From contig JAABTJ010000009.1 in NCBI GenBank assembly GCA_011389935.1, forward strand, positions 1-64,000: a DNA stretch of 64,000 nt. Direction: 5' to 3'. The stretch comes from Desulfobacteraceae bacterium. GTDB lineage: Bacteria > Desulfobacterota > Desulfobacteria > Desulfobacterales > Desulfosalsimonadaceae. The notes under the pieces are model-generated. The model made no database searches. It was not told where the DNA came from and saw nothing but the letters and a program-made list of their open reading frames with translations. The position numbers were made by a program, and so were the translations under genes. The first letter of the stretch is position 1. Each line of letters opens with the position of its first letter. Shown piece after piece: positions 61,369 through 64,000 of the stretch.

Positions 61369-62190
61369 TTACCATCTGGTAAATTCATCGTGATGGCCCT
61401 CCAGAAGGAAATTGACCCCCAGAAACGTGAAAAGCATGGCTGCAAAACCGATAATCGCCAGGATGGCCGCCCGGTTGCCGCGCCACCTGGACATCAGCCT
61501 TTCATGAAGCAGGGCGGCGTAGATCAGCCATGTGATCGCCGACCAGACCTCCTTGGGATCCCAGCTCCAGAATCGCCCCCACACGGTATGGGCGTATACA
61601 AAACCCGTGATCAGTCCCGTGGTAAGGGCGGTAAAACCAATGACGACAAACGTGTACCCCGTACTGTCCAGCATTTCCAGCGAGGGGAGCCGTTTGAAAA
61701 AAAACCGGTGCTTTTTGCTCTTTATGTTGCGCTTCTGAATCAGGTACAAAACGCCGGTACCGGCTGCAAGCGAGAGGGCCGCCATGCCGATGAAGATCAG
61801 CACCACATGAACGATCAGCCACAGGCTGGCAAGAGAGGTCTCGATTTCAACGGCCCGGTCCGGCACCATGAAGGCCGCTGCGGAAAGAATCGTGACCAGC
61901 GGGGCGGCAAAAACGCCCAGTACCTTCAGCCGGGAGAGGATTTTAAAGGCCAGAAAAACCGCTGCAAAAATCCAGGCGGAAAACAAAAGCGTCTCATGGA
62001 AGTTTTGCACGGGAATAATGCCGAAATAGAGCGCTTTTCCGCCAACGAGCACCGTATGGATGGCAAACCCGGCAATCATAAGGGCGAACCCCACCTGCTC
62101 GCAGCGTTCTTTCTGGATGAAAAGAAAGACCCCGTAGCACGCGGAACTGGTCAGGTAAAACCCGATGATCGGGATCAGCAGGTATATCAT
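61369..62190 (-). CDS. ccsA: Cytochrome c assembly protein CcsA/HemX-like
   Basis: A 273-residue membrane protein with about eight helices. The heme-handling WWD-like motif is WGRFWSWDPKEVWS. The family exports or presents heme for cytochrome c maturation (CcsA) or is found next to hemA as HemX. The ATG at 62190 overlaps the upstream stop (ATGA). Neighbouring hemA supports the HemX alternative. Confidence 0.88.
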   Translation of the reverse strand: MIYLLIPIIGFYLTSSACYGVFLFIQKERCEQVGFALMIAGFAIHTVLVGGKALYFGIIPVQNFHETLLFSAWIFAAVFLAFKILSRLKVLGVFAAPLVTILSAAAFMVPDRAVEIETSLASLWLIVHVVLIFIGMAALSLAAGTGVLYLIQKRNIKSKKHRFFFKRLPSLEMLDSTGYTFVVIGFTALTTGLITGFVYAHTVWGRFWSWDPKEVWSAITWLIYAALLHERLMSRWRGNRAAILAIIGFAAMLFTFLGVNFLLEGHHDEFTRW

Positions 62191-62858
62191 TCGCACTCCA
62201 TCAACTTCTCATAGTCGCAGCTGTCGCCAAGGATGTCCCCCACGGTGTCGTAAAGGAGACGGTTGATTTCCGTTGTTTTCTTTTCTTTTACCATCGCCAG
62301 CAGGCCCTGGTTGATCAATGCCTCGAAAAGCGGCTTGTGTTCTTCCGGGGCATGGCGCGTTTCAAGGAGTTTTTTTCTCACCCCCCCCATGAGCCGGAGA
62401 AATTCGGTATATTCCTCTCCGAACTCTTTTTCAAGGGTTTTTCTCAGGTGCTTGGCAAAAGCGGGGCTGTTGCCGCAGGTCGATATCGCCAGCAGCAAAT
62501 CCCCCCTTTTGACAATGGAGGGAAGGATGAAATTGCATGCATCGGGAAGATCCGCGATATTGCATAAGATGTTGTTGTCTTCCGCATCGCGGCTGATTTT
62601 CCGGTTTTCCGCCTCGTCATCGGTCGCCCCGATAACCAGAAACCGGCCCTTCACGTCGGAAGGGGCATAGGGGCGCCGGTTCAGCTGGAGGTTTTCATTA
62701 TCCATACCTTCCATTTCGGGGGAAAATGCCGGGCTTACGACGGTTACGTTCGCGCCGCATTCGAGAAGGGTCTTCACCTTGCGGCTCGCCACGCCGCCGC
62801 CGCCGACCACAAGGCAGTCCCGGTTTCTAATGTCCAGGCATACGGGATAATATTTCAT
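62187..62858 (-). CDS. Precorrin-2 dehydrogenase (CysG N-terminal type)
   Basis: A 223-residue NAD-dependent enzyme that oxidises precorrin-2 to sirohydrochlorin, and may insert iron. The N-terminus has YYPVCLDIRNRDCLVVGGGGVASRK, then DLPDACNFILPSIVKRGDLLLAISTCGNSPA. No CobA methylase domain is attached. Its product leads to siroheme of sulfite reductase. The start overlaps the DHH stop and the end overlaps ccsA. Confidence 0.92.
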   Translation of the reverse strand: MKYYPVCLDIRNRDCLVVGGGGVASRKVKTLLECGANVTVVSPAFSPEMEGMDNENLQLNRRPYAPSDVKGRFLVIGATDDEAENRKISRDAEDNNILCNIADLPDACNFILPSIVKRGDLLLAISTCGNSPAFAKHLRKTLEKEFGEEYTEFLRLMGGVRKKLLETRHAPEEHKPLFEALINQGLLAMVKEKKTTEINRLLYDTVGDILGDSCDYEKLMECE

Positions 62859-63841
62859 TTGGCCAGTATTCCGTTTATGTTGTCGTAAATCCATTTTCGG
62901 AGCGTATCGCTTTCCAGGTTTTTCATATCGTCGCGGATGTTTTCCAGCGGGATCTCCGCCCTGGCCATGCCCTTGTGCCCGCCGGCAGATCCCGCTGTTC
63001 CGAACAGCTTGTTCGCCAGTTTTCCGGCGTCTTTCTGCAGACCGTCGTTTCTCAGGATGATGATAAGCTTGTCTTCATACACGCCGGACACGATGCTCCA
63101 GGTCACCGTGTTGACCCGCATGAAAAAATCGCCGATGAGCACGCAGATATCCGGGTTTTCCACATTTCCCAGGTGAATATAGATCCGGGTGTCGTCGACC
63201 ACCTTTTCTTCGATGGCTTTTTTGAAGTACTCCAGAAACCCCATCCGCAGATCCACCTGCTCGATGCGGCGCGCCAGGTGGATGTTCACGTATTGGAACA
63301 AAAACTGGAAAGAGCGGATATCCGCATTGGTGGCCATTCGTTCAAAATTGCGGGTATCGCTTTTGATTCCGTGAAACAGGGCGGTGGCGATTCTTTCGGA
63401 AGGTTTGATTTTGGCCCGTTTGAGATATTCGGTCATGATGGACGACGTGGCGCCGTAATCGGGCCGGATATCCGTAAAGGGCGCATTGCTCTTTCCGGGT
63501 TCGTGGTGGTCGATAATGACCGTGTAGTCCAGCCCCTTGAAACTGTCGTTATGGTGCGGTTGGGAATCGACAATGGCAATCTTGTTATACAGGTGCGGAT
63601 CGATTTTGCTGATATGGATCAGGGTTACGTCGAAGAGCTGGATCATGGCCATGTTGTCCGGCCGCGTAATGGTGTTGATGTTGGAGATGTTGATCCGGGT
63701 GACCCTGCGCCACAAAAGCCGCTCCAGCGCCATTGCGCTTGCAATTGCGTCCGGGTCCGCATTGATCAGGATCAGGACGTGGTCTGCTCCTGAAAACTGG
63801 TCGAGCAGGAGCTGCAGCTTGTCCGCCGAAGTCGTTGTCAA
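62855..63841 (-). CDS. DHH-family phosphoesterase
   Basis: A 328-residue protein of the DHH/DHHA1 superfamily. Motif I is INADPDAIASAMAL, motif II contains VDSQPHHND, motif III is IIDHHEPGKS, and a C-terminal DHHA1 part has GSAGGHKGMARAEI. The group includes NrnA-type nanoRNases and pAp phosphatases. The start is TTG (63841) after GAGGAAATACCGG. It is the first gene of the DHH-cysG_N-ccsA-hemA operon. Confidence 0.85.
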   Translation of the reverse strand: MTTTSADKLQLLLDQFSGADHVLILINADPDAIASAMALERLLWRRVTRINISNINTITRPDNMAMIQLFDVTLIHISKIDPHLYNKIAIVDSQPHHNDSFKGLDYTVIIDHHEPGKSNAPFTDIRPDYGATSSIMTEYLKRAKIKPSERIATALFHGIKSDTRNFERMATNADIRSFQFLFQYVNIHLARRIEQVDLRMGFLEYFKKAIEEKVVDDTRIYIHLGNVENPDICVLIGDFFMRVNTVTWSIVSGVYEDKLIIILRNDGLQKDAGKLANKLFGTAGSAGGHKGMARAEIPLENIRDDMKNLESDTLRKWIYDNINGILAK

Positions 63842-63892
63842 ACCGGTATTTCCTCGTTTTTCGTGTAAAAAAAGGTGTTTCACCGTCAAAGA

Positions 63893-63922
63893 ATTATACC
63901 ATTGCAAACGGTTGGATATCAA
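63893..63922 (-). promoter_or_regulatory. Sigma-70-type promoter of the DHH-hemA operon
   Basis: On the minus strand, TTGATA (63922-63917) and perfect TATAAT (63898-63893) with an 18-bp spacer. It lies about 52 bp before the TTG start. Confidence 0.6.
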
Positions 63923-64000
63923 ACGGAAAAACAATAGGCACTCTTTTGCGGTTTGTAAAACAGTCAATGAAAATTTATTGCAATACGGGTTTTTTGTCTG
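63923..64000. other. Window-edge intergenic sequence
   Basis: No feature was recognised upstream of the promoter in the last 78 bp. Confidence 0.3.

Overview
The window looks like chromosomal DNA of a dissimilatory sulfate-reducing bacterium of the Desulfobacterota, probably Desulfobacterales. The strongest evidence is a complete dsrMKJOP operon (34765-39770, minus strand), preceded by the RsbRD_N-domain gene often found beside it. A tungstate transporter, ADP-forming acetyl-CoA synthetase and siroheme/heme genes fit the same lifestyle. About 52 protein genes and four tRNA genes are supported. No transposase, integrase, prophage or CRISPR array was seen. The window is mostly core genome with short non-coding repeats between genes.

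Layout. 1-4000: end of a polyferredoxin gene, a DUF4382 lipoprotein, and a fused methionine sulfoxide reductase MsrAB. 4085-9191: a DUF4139 protein, then an HTH plus periplasmic-binding-like regulator divergent from tupABC (tungstate uptake). 9445-13525: tRNA-Leu and the operon SHOCT protein-ddl-purD/purE fusion-sua5. 13626-18227: DUF1992 protein, tRNA-Met, a very acidic zinc-ribbon/DUF3426 membrane protein, hpt and a CbpA-type DnaJ. 18584-22686: mnmG, a TIGR01212 radical SAM gene, a YbhB-like gene and two tRNA-Ser genes. 22916-24244: two uncharacterised genes, one with zinc ribbons. 24362-34605 (minus): one long co-directional run from a near-consensus promoter at 34647-34674: rplU-rpmA-obgE-proB-proA-nadD-rsfS/gpmI fusion-HSDR_N protein-HEAT protein-cNMP/PilZ protein. 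34765-40364: dsrMKJOP and the RsbRD_N gene. 40660-46101: asnS, gyrB and dnaN. 46342-51444: a small membrane protein, cbiMQO (Ni/Co uptake) and PBP1A. 51465-55907: an alpha/beta hydrolase, a LEA14-like lipoprotein and a beta-alpha fused ADP-forming acyl-CoA synthetase. 56756-63841 (minus): DHH phosphoesterase-siroheme dehydrogenase-ccsA-hemA, then dksA-PHP phosphoesterase-rnc-radical SAM.

The most unusual content is a set of short, non-autonomous, palindromic repeats. Two 146-bp copies (18256-18401 and 21602-21747, opposite orientations) have 14-bp terminal inverted repeats starting TAG and a second nested 16-bp inverted repeat. A degenerate copy lies at about 56331-56480, a one-ended remnant at 51442-51467, and a related 189-bp element at 44763-44951. 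Related repeats sit on both sides of gyrB in inverted orientation. Two mini-palindromes (14075-14122, 42159-42201) look like end-to-end terminal repeats now placed as transcription terminators. At two genes the terminal TAG of an element is the stop codon. The 848-bp gap 55908-56755 is filled almost entirely by four hairpin elements from three families.

Functionally, the dsr complex passes electrons from the quinone pool to DsrC/DsrAB, whose siroheme could be supplied through the CysG_N-like dehydrogenase and hemA. Tungstate uptake would serve W-dependent formate dehydrogenases or aldehyde oxidoreductases. The acyl-CoA synthetase links acetyl-CoA to acetate and ATP. Start codons were chosen from ribosome-binding sites and family starts. 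Family assignments are from sequence recognition alone, without database searches.
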